From Jatrophihabitans cynanchi (lineage in GTDB: Bacteria; Actinomycetota; Actinomycetes; Mycobacteriales; Jatrophihabitantaceae): 64,000 bases of DNA. Of the stretch, positions 8,354 to 16,374 are shown piece after piece. Both the position numbers and the translations under genes were made by a program. The notes beneath the pieces were generated by a model, which saw only the letters and a list, made by a program, of their open reading frames with translations, was not told the origin of the DNA and ran no database searches. Where the stretch lies: positions 3,658,001 to 3,722,000 of the forward strand of contig NZ_CP097463.1 of NCBI RefSeq assembly GCF_027247405.1, written 5' to 3'. Positions within the stretch are counted from its first letter, which is position 1. Every line of letters begins with the position of its first letter.

Positions 8354-9397
8354 TTAGCGGAGGCTGTAGAGGGCCTGCAGTCGCTCCTTCGTGAGTCGGC
8401 GCGCCTGGGGTGTCGTGACGGCTGGGGTGGCGGCATCGACGGCTTTGCGCATCATGTCGACGGTGGCGAAGGCGTAGAACGCCGAGGTGGTCGACATGTT
8501 CTCGTGGCCGAGGAGTCGCATGATGATCGGCAGCGCGATGCCCTGCTGGTAGAGGTCCATCGCTTTGGTCTTGCGCAGCATGTGGCAGTGGATGTCTTCG
8601 GGAATCGAGGGACATCTTCGGCGTGCGGTTGTGGCGGCGCGTTTGAGCACTGCGGCGACGGTGTCGGTCGACAGCGCGGTCGGTGCCCCGTTGTGCAAGC
8701 TGTAGAACACCGGGCGGGTCGTTTCGGTTCGGGCGATGCCGGGGTGGAACTCGGCGAGGTAGACGTCCAGGTGTTCGATCGTCTTCGCGGTGAGCGGGAC
8801 GACGCGGGTCTTGTCACCTTTGCCGGTGAGGACCACATGGCCGGGCCGGTGCAGGTGCAGGTCGGCCAGCGTCATGGCGGTGAGCTCACCGACGCGGGCG
8901 GCGGTGTCGTAGAGCAGGATCAGCAGCATCCGGTTCCGCCGCGATTTCGGGGTGCGGCCGGTGAATGCGGCGAGCACCGCGCTCGTCTCGGGTTCGGTGA
9001 GGTACTCGATCGGTTCCCTCGCCGCGGTGGGTGCGCGCAGCGTCTTGGCTTGCTGGCTGACCGTGACGAGGGTGAGGTCTTCGGCCGCGCAGTAGGCCAG
9101 GAACGCTTTGACGGCGGTGAGCCGCAGGCCGATCGTCCGTGGCGCGTAGTGCTGCTGCCCGCCCATCCAGGCGAGCCATCCTTTCAAGTGCTGCCGGTCG
9201 AGATGGTCGAAGCTGACGTGTGCGCGGGCGACGTGGTGCTGTTCGGCGAGGTAGCGCAGGAGGCATTCCAGGCTGATCCGGTAGGCCTCGACCGTGTTCG
9301 CCGAGCGGTGCGCCATCGTCGGCAGGTAGACGTGCAGGTAGTCGCGGGCGTAGCGGTAGAAGTCCGGTTCGCGGGTCGCTCGGTCATGCTTGGTCAT
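8354..9397 (-). CDS. RIT tyrosine recombinase, third gene (RitC-like)
   Basis: Start ATG at 9397 (MTKHDRATREPDF) gives 347 residues and a 14-bp overlap with the preceding gene. A longer open frame to 9757 would run through that gene and is rejected. There is an N-terminal SAM-like core-binding domain (about residues 10-110). The catalytic domain has Arg in DTAARVGELT, His-x-x-Arg in CHMLRKTKA, a second His in LLGHENMSTTS and Tyr in SAFYAF. All active-site residues look present. It is the last gene of the trio and presumably acts with the other two in moving the element. Confidence 0.88.
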   Translation of the reverse strand: MTKHDRATREPDFYRYARDYLHVYLPTMAHRSANTVEAYRISLECLLRYLAEQHHVARAHVSFDHLDRQHLKGWLAWMGGQQHYAPRTIGLRLTAVKAFLAYCAAEDLTLVTVSQQAKTLRAPTAAREPIEYLTEPETSAVLAAFTGRTPKSRRNRMLLILLYDTAARVGELTAMTLADLHLHRPGHVVLTGKGDKTRVVPLTAKTIEHLDVYLAEFHPGIARTETTRPVFYSLHNGAPTALSTDTVAAVLKRAATTARRRCPSIPEDIHCHMLRKTKAMDLYQQGIALPIIMRLLGHENMSTTSAFYAFATVDMMRKAVDAATPAVTTPQARRLTKERLQALYSLR

Positions 9398-10370
9398 CGA
9401 ATCCGACCTCCGGCAGCAGCGACTGGCCTGCGGTGGTGAGTCCGTCGTAGGCGTGCAGGAACTCCGGCGAGGTGTGGATGTAGTAGAACGTCGACTCGAT
9501 GCTGGCGTGGCCCATGTAGCGGGCCAGGTAGGGAAGCATCGCCATGACGTCCTTGCCCTGCGCCATCCAGCGATCGACGTTGGCGTAGGCGAAGTGATGC
9601 CGGAAGGCGTAGGGCGTGGGCTGCACCCCGCCGCTCGGCCGTGAAAGAGCGGCCTGGTGCCAGATACGCCGGAAGATCTCATCGATGGTCGCGCCTGTGA
9701 CCTCGTTGCCGGTCCTCGAGATGAAGAAGGTGGCCCGTGACGGTCCGAAATGCGCACGCGTGATGCGGTCGCACTTGGCCAGAACCCTCGTGACGTCGGC
9801 AGTGAGCGGGAGCCTTCGCGACCGGTTGCCCTTGGAGTCGACCACGTCGAGGGTCCTGTCGCGCAGGTGCACGTGCTCGGGGCGTAGCCGCCGGGTCTCC
9901 CCGGTCCGCAGCCCGCAACAGTGCATCAACGTGAAGAACGCGACCGACTGCCACCGCCACGGCGACGCCGCCCGCACCGCCGCCGCAGTAGCGAAGAACG
10001 CCTCGATCTCCGCCTCGCCGAGCAAGTAGGGGTGCGTGGGCAGGCGTTGAGCCTTCCACCGGTCCGACAAGACGTAGGCGTCACACTGCCCGTGGGCCTG
10101 CAGCCAGCGGCCGACATCGCGGATGTAGGACATCCAGGACCGGTAGGGGCCCGTGCGGGCCAGACGCTCGCTGACCCATCCCTCGACCGTGTCGCGGTCG
10201 AACACCGTCCGGTCGTGAGAGGTGCAGTAGGCGTCGAACTGCCTCAGGTACCAGACCCTGGAGGCGCCGTAGAACCCCATCTGCTCCTTGAACGCGAGGT
10301 AGGCGGCAAGGTGCGGTGCGAACGCGCTGGTGAAGTCATGGCCGTTCGCGGCCAGCGCCTTCGTGCTCAT
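9384..10370 (-). CDS. RIT tyrosine recombinase, second gene (RitB-like)
   Basis: A 328-residue phage-integrase-family protein. The core-binding domain (about residues 20-120) is followed by a catalytic domain with Arg in CCGLRTGETRRL, His in YAFRHHFAYANV, a second His in YMGHASIESTF and Tyr in TFYYIHTSPE. The second catalytic Arg of the His-x-x-Arg motif is not obvious after FRHHFA, so this subunit may be catalytically weak or play a structural role. The start ATG overlaps the stop of the first gene (ATGA), so translation is coupled. Confidence 0.88.
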   Translation of the reverse strand: MSTKALAANGHDFTSAFAPHLAAYLAFKEQMGFYGASRVWYLRQFDAYCTSHDRTVFDRDTVEGWVSERLARTGPYRSWMSYIRDVGRWLQAHGQCDAYVLSDRWKAQRLPTHPYLLGEAEIEAFFATAAAVRAASPWRWQSVAFFTLMHCCGLRTGETRRLRPEHVHLRDRTLDVVDSKGNRSRRLPLTADVTRVLAKCDRITRAHFGPSRATFFISRTGNEVTGATIDEIFRRIWHQAALSRPSGGVQPTPYAFRHHFAYANVDRWMAQGKDVMAMLPYLARYMGHASIESTFYYIHTSPEFLHAYDGLTTAGQSLLPEVGFDDQA

Positions 10371-11572
10371 GGCCGCGCGCCGGCGGGGACGTCGAGGACG
10401 CAGTCGAGCAGGCGCACGACATCGACGCTCAGATACAGGTCAGTCGATTTCGGCCGCGCGTGGCCGAGCACGGCCGCGATGGTCGGCAACGGCACCGACG
10501 CCCTCAGCAGCCGTGTCGCGGCGTTGTGCCGCAACAGACGCGTGCTGCCCAGCACGTCCGCGACGCCGGCCCGACGGAACACCGTGGTGATCACCCGGTG
10601 GACCGTGGCGTGGTCGGCCAGCCGCGTGTGCGGGGCCACCGAACGCACGAACAGATGCTCGTCCGGCGAGTCTGGCCGCTGGTCAAGGACGTACTCGGCA
10701 AGCCGGTCGACTACCAGATCGGTCAGCGGCACTGTCAGCGGGTTGTGGGTCTTCTGCTGCACGAGGCTCGCGGTCCGTGCCCGCCAGTCGATGTCGTCAC
10801 GAAGCAGACTGATGATGTCGCATGCGCGCAGCCCCGTCGTGACCGCAAGCAGCGTGATGGCAGCATCCCGTGCCGGTATAGCCGGCGTTGCGCATGCCTG
10901 CACGATCAGGCGCTGCGCCTCGTCCGGCAGCGCCGGCACGATCCGGTGAGAGCGCTTGAGGCCAGCCAACCCGAGCGCGTCGACCAGGTCGCTGCGGCCG
11001 GTGAACTTCAAGAACGGGCGGAAGTTCGACACGACCCAGAACAGCGACGACGTCTTCCACGTAGCCGTCAACGAGTTCAGGTAGCTCAGCACGCTCGCCC
11101 CGTCGGCGTCACGGAGACGGCGGATCCCGCCTGCCTCCAGGAACACCAGGTAATCGCGAGCGACCCGGCCGTAGGCATCCCGGGTCGCGGACGCGAGAGC
11201 CCGGTCAGCCATGTCGGCCTCCCACGCGCCAACAAGCCGGACGAACTCCCGCGAGACAGGACGGGGCCCGCCCCCGCCACGGGTGCAGCAAGCCAACTCG
11301 ACCCGGCCCGTGGTGACGTAGGAGTTGAACACGCGGACCAGCCGTCCGTAGTCGAACCGGCGCTGCACGCTGAACCTGCCCGTCCGCGGGCTGATCGTCA
11401 TCGCCGCGAACTCCGCACCCAGCGCCGGTGTGTACTTGCCGCCCCGCCCGTCGGCGAGTTGCGTCAACGCCCTGATCGACTTCTCGTAGTTGCCGATCGT
11501 TGACTCCATATAGCCGGCCGCGCGCAGCTCCGCGACAACAACCGACCCGATCCCCGTGACCGTCATGTCCAT
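10367..11572 (-). CDS. RIT tyrosine recombinase, first gene (RitA-like)
   Basis: Start is taken as ATG at 11572 (MDMTVTGIG), because GGAGGAG lies about eight bases upstream; an ATG at 11620 has no such site. This gives 401 residues. The N-terminal arm and core-binding region span about residues 1-200. The catalytic domain has Arg in TTGLRACDIISLL, His-x-x-Arg in LLRHNAATRLL, a second His in VLGHARPKSTD and Tyr in DLYLSVD, so it is complete. This is the promoter-proximal gene of the three. Confidence 0.88.
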   Translation of the reverse strand: MDMTVTGIGSVVVAELRAAGYMESTIGNYEKSIRALTQLADGRGGKYTPALGAEFAAMTISPRTGRFSVQRRFDYGRLVRVFNSYVTTGRVELACCTRGGGGPRPVSREFVRLVGAWEADMADRALASATRDAYGRVARDYLVFLEAGGIRRLRDADGASVLSYLNSLTATWKTSSLFWVVSNFRPFLKFTGRSDLVDALGLAGLKRSHRIVPALPDEAQRLIVQACATPAIPARDAAITLLAVTTGLRACDIISLLRDDIDWRARTASLVQQKTHNPLTVPLTDLVVDRLAEYVLDQRPDSPDEHLFVRSVAPHTRLADHATVHRVITTVFRRAGVADVLGSTRLLRHNAATRLLRASVPLPTIAAVLGHARPKSTDLYLSVDVVRLLDCVLDVPAGARP

Positions 11573-11637
11573 GGCCGTCTCCTCCTCCGCATCGCGAATG
11601 GACACGGCGGACGCTGCCACCGAACAGGCCCAAACGT

Positions 11638-11723
11638 TAGCCCGAGGAATCAGTCACGCAGCCCTGCCAGCAAAGGGGATCCCGCCGATCCTCGGCATAA
11701 CGCAGACCTCGGCATAATCGCTG
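11638..11723 (-). repeat. RIT terminal inverted repeat, right
   Basis: This is the reverse-complement partner of 8256-8341 (82/86 identical). Its outer seven bases (CAGCGAT on the minus strand) coincide with what IS3 orfB would have at that point (CAC AGC GAT for His-Ser-Asp). The insertion site therefore resembled the element's own tip. Confidence 0.92.
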
Positions 11724-12361
11724 TGATGGATCAGCCGGCCGGGCTCGGGCTGGTGACCTTCGCGGTCGCGTTGCCACAGCGCGATGCGCAGCGGCGTCAT
11801 GACCAGCTCTACGGCCTTGGTCGTGGCGGCGTGCCAGGCGACGATGCGTTGGGCGAAGACGTCGACGATGAAGGCCACGTAGACGAACCCGGCCCAGGTG
11901 CGCACGTAAGTGAAGTCGGTGACCCACTTCTCGTTCGGCGCGGTCGCGGTGAAGTCCCGGTCGAGCAAATCACCGGCACGCCGGCCGTCCTTGGCCCGGA
12001 TCGTGGTGCGCACGCCCTTGGCGCGGCGAATCCCCTGATGCTGCAAGGTTTTCATCGCCCGCGCCACCGTACACTCGGCGACGACGAGACCGCGCCGACG
12101 CAGCGCCGCGGTCAGCTTGCGCCGCCCGTACAGACCCTCCGGGGTCATGCGCAGCACGCCGTGCTCGTCACGCGCCCAGCACAGCGTCGTGATCTCATCA
12201 ATCAGCTGCGCGTCGCTGACCGTGCGCGCCGCCGGCGCGCTGGTGCGCCACGACCGGTAGGTCCGCGCGGCGACCTGGCAGCCCTGCTCACGCAGCACCC
12301 GGCAGGTCGACTCGACCGCGTGGCCCTCGACGCGCATCTGGTCGATGAACCCCATGATCAT
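11717..12361 (-). pseudogene. IS3 transposase orfB, N-terminal part
   Basis: It begins at ATG 12361, which overlaps the orfA stop (ATGA); an orfA-orfB fusion by frameshift is also possible, as in other IS3 elements. It contains the HTH_21 helper region (DEHGVLRMTPEGLYGRRKL), the linker, and the start of the rve integrase core. The first catalytic Asp is in WVTDFTYVRTW, and the second Asp sits at the break in IHHSD. After that the frame runs into the RIT inverted repeat. Confidence 0.9.
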
Positions 12362-12669
12362 CGGTTGCGGGGGTCGAGTTCCCCCACGAAGAAAGTCGTC
12401 GCCGCTTTCAAGATCGCGACATCTTCCCGCAGCCGGGCGTTCTCGGCCTTGAGCTTCTTGATCTCCGCGTGCTCGACCGAGGTGGTCCCCGGCCGGGCGC
12501 CGGCATCGACATCGGCCTGCAGCACCCACCGGCGCACCGTCTCGGTGCCCAGCCGCTCCTGCTTGGCCACCGCCGCTGAGGCAGCGGTCAGGTTCGGGTA
12601 CTCAGCGCGATGCTCCAGCACCCGACGCACAGCCCGCTCCTTCACAGCGGGATCGATCTTCTTGGGCAT
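12358..12669 (-). CDS. IS3 transposase orfA (HTH_Tnp_1)
   Basis: A 103-residue protein with an N-terminal helix-turn-helix (residues about 8-55: VKERAVRRVLEH, LTAASAAVAKQERLGTETVR). It is followed by a leucine-zipper-like coiled coil (EIKKLKAENARLREDVAILK) and the typical ATTFFVGELDP end. It binds the element's inverted repeats and is normally fused to orfB by programmed frameshifting. The gene is intact but its partner orfB is broken. Confidence 0.92.
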   Translation of the reverse strand: MPKKIDPAVKERAVRRVLEHRAEYPNLTAASAAVAKQERLGTETVRRWVLQADVDAGARPGTTSVEHAEIKKLKAENARLREDVAILKAATTFFVGELDPRNR

Positions 12670-12722
12670 GTCGCCATCCTTCCTGACTCACAAGGAAGCG
12701 GCATCAAACCCGTACCGGTTCA

Positions 12723-13931
12723 GGGTGTGCGGTGATCCAACTGGCAGGTGTGGGCTCTGCGTCGGCAGCCGGGCATGATGCAGTGTTGGTCGCGGGTGAT
12801 GACGTGCCGGGTGATGGTGGTGGTGGGTTGGTAGCGGTGGGTGATCAGGCTGCTGTCGAGCGCCGGCCCGGTCGGCACCGTGGATGCCGTGGGTGCGTGC
12901 GGGCAGGTTTGGTCGAGGAGGTGTCCGGTCTGGTCGACGGGCCAGTAGTGGCGCTGGGCGCCGGGTTGGGTGGCGAGGCGCCGGGCGATGTCGGCGGGGA
13001 CGGGTTCGCCGTTGAGGTAGCCGGGTTGGTTGTCGGTCCCGGCCAGGGTGCTGGCGGCGAGGGTGACGTTCACGGTGGGCTTGAGTCCGTGTTCGGTGGG
13101 TAGGCCGGGCAGGGCCAGGGCGGCGGTGCAGATCTCGACGAGGGCGTCGGCGCGGCGTTGGTCGGCGGTGCGCTGGTCTTGCCGGCTGGTCTTCGTGCCC
13201 CAGGCGTTGACGGCGGTCCATACGGTTTCGATGCCGTCGGCCGGGGCGAACAGGGTGAGCCAGCCCATCCCGTCCTCGACCTGCTCGCGCCGCACGTGCC
13301 GTTGCGCGGCCGCAGCGCGGTGTTTCTCGTTCTGGCTCTTGGCGTCGTGTTTGGCGATCGCGCGGCGCACGGCGGCGCGGAACTCACCGGGTGTCTGTCC
13401 GGGAGCCCGGCGCAGGACCTGGGCCTGCACTTTCGCGGCCACCGGATCGGGCAGGTCGACGGTGGCGGTGGCCAGGATGCGGGCGTGCACCGCGGACAGG
13501 TACCCGGCGCGCAGCAGGTCGAACGTGTCCCACAACCGTGAGCTCAGTTCGCTGGCGCACTGGAGGCGGTCCTGGGTGGTGGCCGGTGCCAGGTGCAGCG
13601 CGAGCGCCGCCTCCTCGCGCAGGAACTGCTCACCGCCGGGGTCGCGGTGGGCGAGTTCGGCGAGCAGCTCGTTCTGTTTGGCATCGACCAGGGCCCGGAG
13701 CCGGTCACAGGCGGTGAGGGCGTCGATCAGGCCGGTGTCCGAGAGCCGGCCCGGCAGCAGCGACTCCACCGCGGTCAACACCGCACCCGAGGGCGTCAGC
13801 ACGCTCGCCGCGCCGGCGGCCTGGTCGGGCCGGTGCAGCACGTCCGAGCTGGTGGGTAGTGGGGTGCATTGGGCGGGGTCGACTAGGTCGACGGTGATCC
13901 CGTCAACCATGATCTGGTCGGATTCGCCCAT
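12723..13931 (-). pseudogene. 13E12-type DUF222/HNH protein, N-terminal part
   Basis: About 400 residues of a 13E12-family protein: an N-terminal DUF222 domain (to about residue 300), then the start of the HNH nuclease motif, CIMPGCRRRAHTCQLDHRTP. The frame stops because the first three bases of the inserted IS3 element supply TGA. The missing C-terminus is at 7635-7880. The family is actinobacterial, often multi-copy, and of uncertain function; its members are probably DNA-targeting. The start ATG at 13931 has a consensus promoter with no room for a Shine-Dalgarno sequence. Confidence 0.9.
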
Positions 13932-13938
13932 GCGTCTG

Positions 13939-13966
13939 ATTCTACAGCACCGACTTGACTTGTCAA
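13939..13966 (-). promoter_or_regulatory. consensus promoter of the split 13E12 gene, leaderless
   Basis: On the minus strand TTGACA (13966-13961) is followed by a 16-bp spacer and TAGAAT (13944-13939). The ATG comes seven bases later. Transcription should begin at or beside the start codon, giving a leaderless mRNA. This is the best -35/-10 pair noticed in the window. Confidence 0.75.
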
Positions 13967-14050
13967 CCCTTGAGGATGGACTTTCGCCTTATTTTATCGG
14001 CAGGTCCCGACAGAACCACGACGTCCGGACCGGATGCAAACCACAGCGGA

Positions 14051-14287
14051 AGGCGACCCAGCAGCGCAACCCGACCGAGCGCCCAGCTCCGCGTCGGTGC
14101 GCACTTCGACGCGGCGCAACCCGAGCAAGAGGCGACCCGGCAGCGGCAACCGGCCGAGCACCCAGGTCCCCGTCGCCGCGAACTTCGAGGCGTCGTAACC
14201 CGAGCGAGAGTCGACTCGGCGGCGTAGGCCGACCGAGTACTCAGCTCCTCCTCGGTGCGCTCTTCGACGGGCACAGCCCGCACGAAA
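14051..14287 (-). repeat. three degenerate 79-bp tandem repeats upstream of the 13E12 gene
   Basis: Units begin near 14051, 14130 and 14209, each about 79 bp. On the plus strand each starts like AGGCGACCCGGCAGCG and passes through a GAGC-CCCAG-TCC block and a CTTCGACG block. Read on the minus strand they contain GCGCACCGACG and GCTGCTGGGTCGC words. The same words are found in repeats upstream of the other 13E12 gene at 52.6-52.96 kb. The rest of 13967-14463 holds no recognised gene. Confidence 0.65.
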
Positions 14288-14463
14288 GGTAACCGGGAAC
14301 CGTGTTTCCGGAGCGCGAGCCCTGCCGCCGCCGCGTTCTTCGACGGGGCACGAGCACAGCGACGGGCGAACGTGGCGCACTTGTGGGATTCCGGGCCGGG
14401 TCGACTTCCCTAGCGTCGAGCGGGCCGGCATCCGCAGCACCGCGCCCAGGGGGATCGACGAGA

Positions 14464-16365
14464 ATGACGCCCACCCGACGAGCCACGATCCTCCTGGTCG
14501 CCGCGGCGGCGACGACCGTCGCGGTAGCCCCGGCGCACGCGGCGCCCACCCGGCGGAATTGGTCCCCGCCACCGCCACGTCCGACCCGGCTGACGCCGGC
14601 TTACCCGACCCGGCTGACGCCGGCTGACCCGACCCGGCTGACGCCGGCCGACCCGACCCGGCTGACGCCGGCTGACCTGCCGGCCGACCCGCCCGCCAGC
14701 CCGACGTCAGCCGATGCGGCGCGCGACCGATCATCCGACGGTGGCACGCAACCGGCAGCGGTCACACCCAGTACCGCCGGCAGCGTCGTGTTCATCCGGG
14801 CCGACAACGTCTGGATCGCCCGCCCGGACGGATCGGCAGCGCGCCGGCTGACGAGCAACGGCACCGCTGCGACGCCGTACCGCTACCCGTCCGAGGACGA
14901 CGCCGGCACGGTGGTCGCGCTGCGCGGAAACGCGATCACCCGGCTCGATCAGGCCGGTCACGTGCTGGCGAGCTTCGCGGTTCCGACCCCTGGCCTCGGC
15001 GTCGACTTCGCCTCGGTCTCCCCGGACGGCAGCACGGTCGCCTATTCGTGGCTCGGCGCGTACACCGACTGCAGCTTCACCCCGTGCCACACCTTCTTCG
15101 AGCACAGCCTCGCCTACACGTCGGCGGCGCGCAGCCACCCGATCAGCGGCGGGCCCGGCGACGTCCAATGGGCGAGTTGGGTGACGAACCGCCGTGTGGT
15201 CGTCGGTGGCCCGAACGAGGACATCCGCTACACCGATCTCGGCGCGACGAACAGCAGCGAGTGGTACACCGACTGCAACTACTCCGGCTCGACCTGCGCG
15301 AGCGACCCGTCCGCCGAGTTCTGGAACCTGTTCCCCGCCGTCAGCAGGCAGGGCGACCGGTATGCGAGCGTGATCGTCAACCTGGACAACAACGGCGGCG
15401 GCCCGCGGCAGACCTTCCTCAACGTGCTGAACACGGCGAACTTCGGCACCGCCGACCCGCCGGCCGCACCGACCGCGCGCTGCGTCGTCAACGGGATCGC
15501 GACACCGGGTGACTGGCCGGCGTCCACCGACGCGACCGTCCAGACGCCGTCCTGGTCGCCGGACGGACGCTCGCTGGTGACCGCCTTCGAGAACGCTGCG
15601 CACCAGTGGCAGGTCTGGCGCGTCGACGTCGGGACGGACGTCACCGACTGCGACTCCTACGCCGGCGGGCCGATCCTCACCGACGCCACGCAGCCGCGCT
15701 GGGGCAAGGCGGCACTGCGGATGCCGACGACCACGACGCTGTCGGTGTCCAGCGCCGCACCCGTGTACCAGCACACCCTCACCCTGTCGGCGCGGGTGAA
15801 CACCACGGCCGCAACGGGATCGGTGCGCTTCCGCGAGGGCAGCAAGGTGCTCGCCACCGTCGCTGTACAAGCCGGTCGGGCAACCTTCCGGACCACCCGC
15901 CTCGGCGCCGGGCCGCACAGCCTGAACGCGGTCTACCTCGGCAGCGGCGCCCTGTACGGCTCGACCTCGCGCGCGACGGTCGTGACCGTCCAACCGACCA
16001 CCCCGCCACGGGGCTGGAAGTTCCACCGGGTCACGTCGACCCGGCTGATCGCGACGAGGCTGGCCGCACGCAGGGCAGTGGACGTCCGGGCCGCGAGACG
16101 CAGTCCGGTGCCGTCCACCGCGAAGGGAGTCCTGCTGCGGCTGGTCTTGTCGCACGGCACCGCCACGACGCGCGTCTACGTGTGCCCGCGCCCGCGAACC
16201 GGCTCCGGCATCACGCCGCGATCCTGCTGGCCACACGCGATCCGGGCTCGGCACACCGGCAGCTGGTACGGAATCAGCCGCATCGGCCGGCGCTACGACG
16301 TGCGGCTCTGGAACCGCACCGGACGGATCAGCGCCCGCCTCTACGTCTACGGCTACTACACGTAG
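14464..16365 (+). CDS. secreted beta-propeller protein with bacterial Ig-like domain
   Basis: A 633-residue exported protein. A Sec signal peptide (ILLVAAAATTVAVAPAHAA) is cut near residue 27. Then comes a low-complexity linker with four PTRLTPAD-type octapeptides encoded by 24-bp DNA repeats (about 14580-14675). The central part (about residues 100-420) has PD40/TolB-like blades such as SPDGSTVAYSW and WSPDGRSLVTAF. An Ig-like domain follows (about 420-510: TGSVRFREGSKVLATVAV), then a Cys-containing C-terminal domain. The function is probably an extracellular or envelope-bound binding protein. Start ATG at 14464 is preceded by a GGGGGA site. Confidence 0.7.
   Translation: MTPTRRATILLVAAAATTVAVAPAHAAPTRRNWSPPPPRPTRLTPAYPTRLTPADPTRLTPADPTRLTPADLPADPPASPTSADAARDRSSDGGTQPAAVTPSTAGSVVFIRADNVWIARPDGSAARRLTSNGTAATPYRYPSEDDAGTVVALRGNAITRLDQAGHVLASFAVPTPGLGVDFASVSPDGSTVAYSWLGAYTDCSFTPCHTFFEHSLAYTSAARSHPISGGPGDVQWASWVTNRRVVVGGPNEDIRYTDLGATNSSEWYTDCNYSGSTCASDPSAEFWNLFPAVSRQGDRYASVIVNLDNNGGGPRQTFLNVLNTANFGTADPPAAPTARCVVNGIATPGDWPASTDATVQTPSWSPDGRSLVTAFENAAHQWQVWRVDVGTDVTDCDSYAGGPILTDATQPRWGKAALRMPTTTTLSVSSAAPVYQHTLTLSARVNTTAATGSVRFREGSKVLATVAVQAGRATFRTTRLGAGPHSLNAVYLGSGALYGSTSRATVVTVQPTTPPRGWKFHRVTSTRLIATRLAARRAVDVRAARRSPVPSTAKGVLLRLVLSHGTATTRVYVCPRPRTGSGITPRSCWPHAIRARHTGSWYGISRIGRRYDVRLWNRTGRISARLYVYGYYT
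14580..14675 (+). repeat. 24-bp coding tandem repeat (four copies)
   Basis: Units of CGACCCGGCTGACGCCGGCT plus four bases encode PTRLTPA followed by Tyr or Asp. The copies are nearly identical at DNA level. That suggests recent expansion and possible length variation in the linker between signal peptide and propeller. Confidence 0.85.
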
Positions 16366-16374
16366 GCCGCCGCC

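Larger units (their letters stand above)
8233..11723 (-). mobile_element. RIT element (recombinase in trio)
   Basis: Three tyrosine-recombinase genes lie head to tail on the minus strand with overlapping ends, flanked by 86-bp near-perfect terminal inverted repeats. This is the architecture called recombinase-in-trio. It sits inside IS3 orfB. IS3 sequence resumes at 8231 on one side and 11717 on the other, sharing the short word ATCG, a possible 4-bp target duplication. The left end carries an extra 22-bp palindrome outside the inverted repeat. The exact left boundary is therefore uncertain by about 25 bp. Confidence 0.88.
7881..12722 (-). mobile_element. IS3-family element interrupted by a RIT element
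   Basis: The ends are TGAACCGGCACGGGTT at 7881 and, on the opposite strand, TGAACCGGTACGGGTT starting at 12722. They form inverted repeats with the TG...CA termini of the IS3 family. GGG at 7878-7880 and 12723-12725 is the 3-bp target duplication. The insertion lies inside the 13E12/HNH gene. Without the roughly 3.5-kb RIT insert the element would be about 1.36 kb, normal for IS3. It encodes orfA and a split orfB on the minus strand. Confidence 0.92.

Noticed and set aside
8354-9757. Long form (467 codons) of the third trio recombinase
   Set aside because: The first 120 codons would be translated from within the preceding recombinase gene and have low-quality composition. ATG 9397 begins a normal protein.
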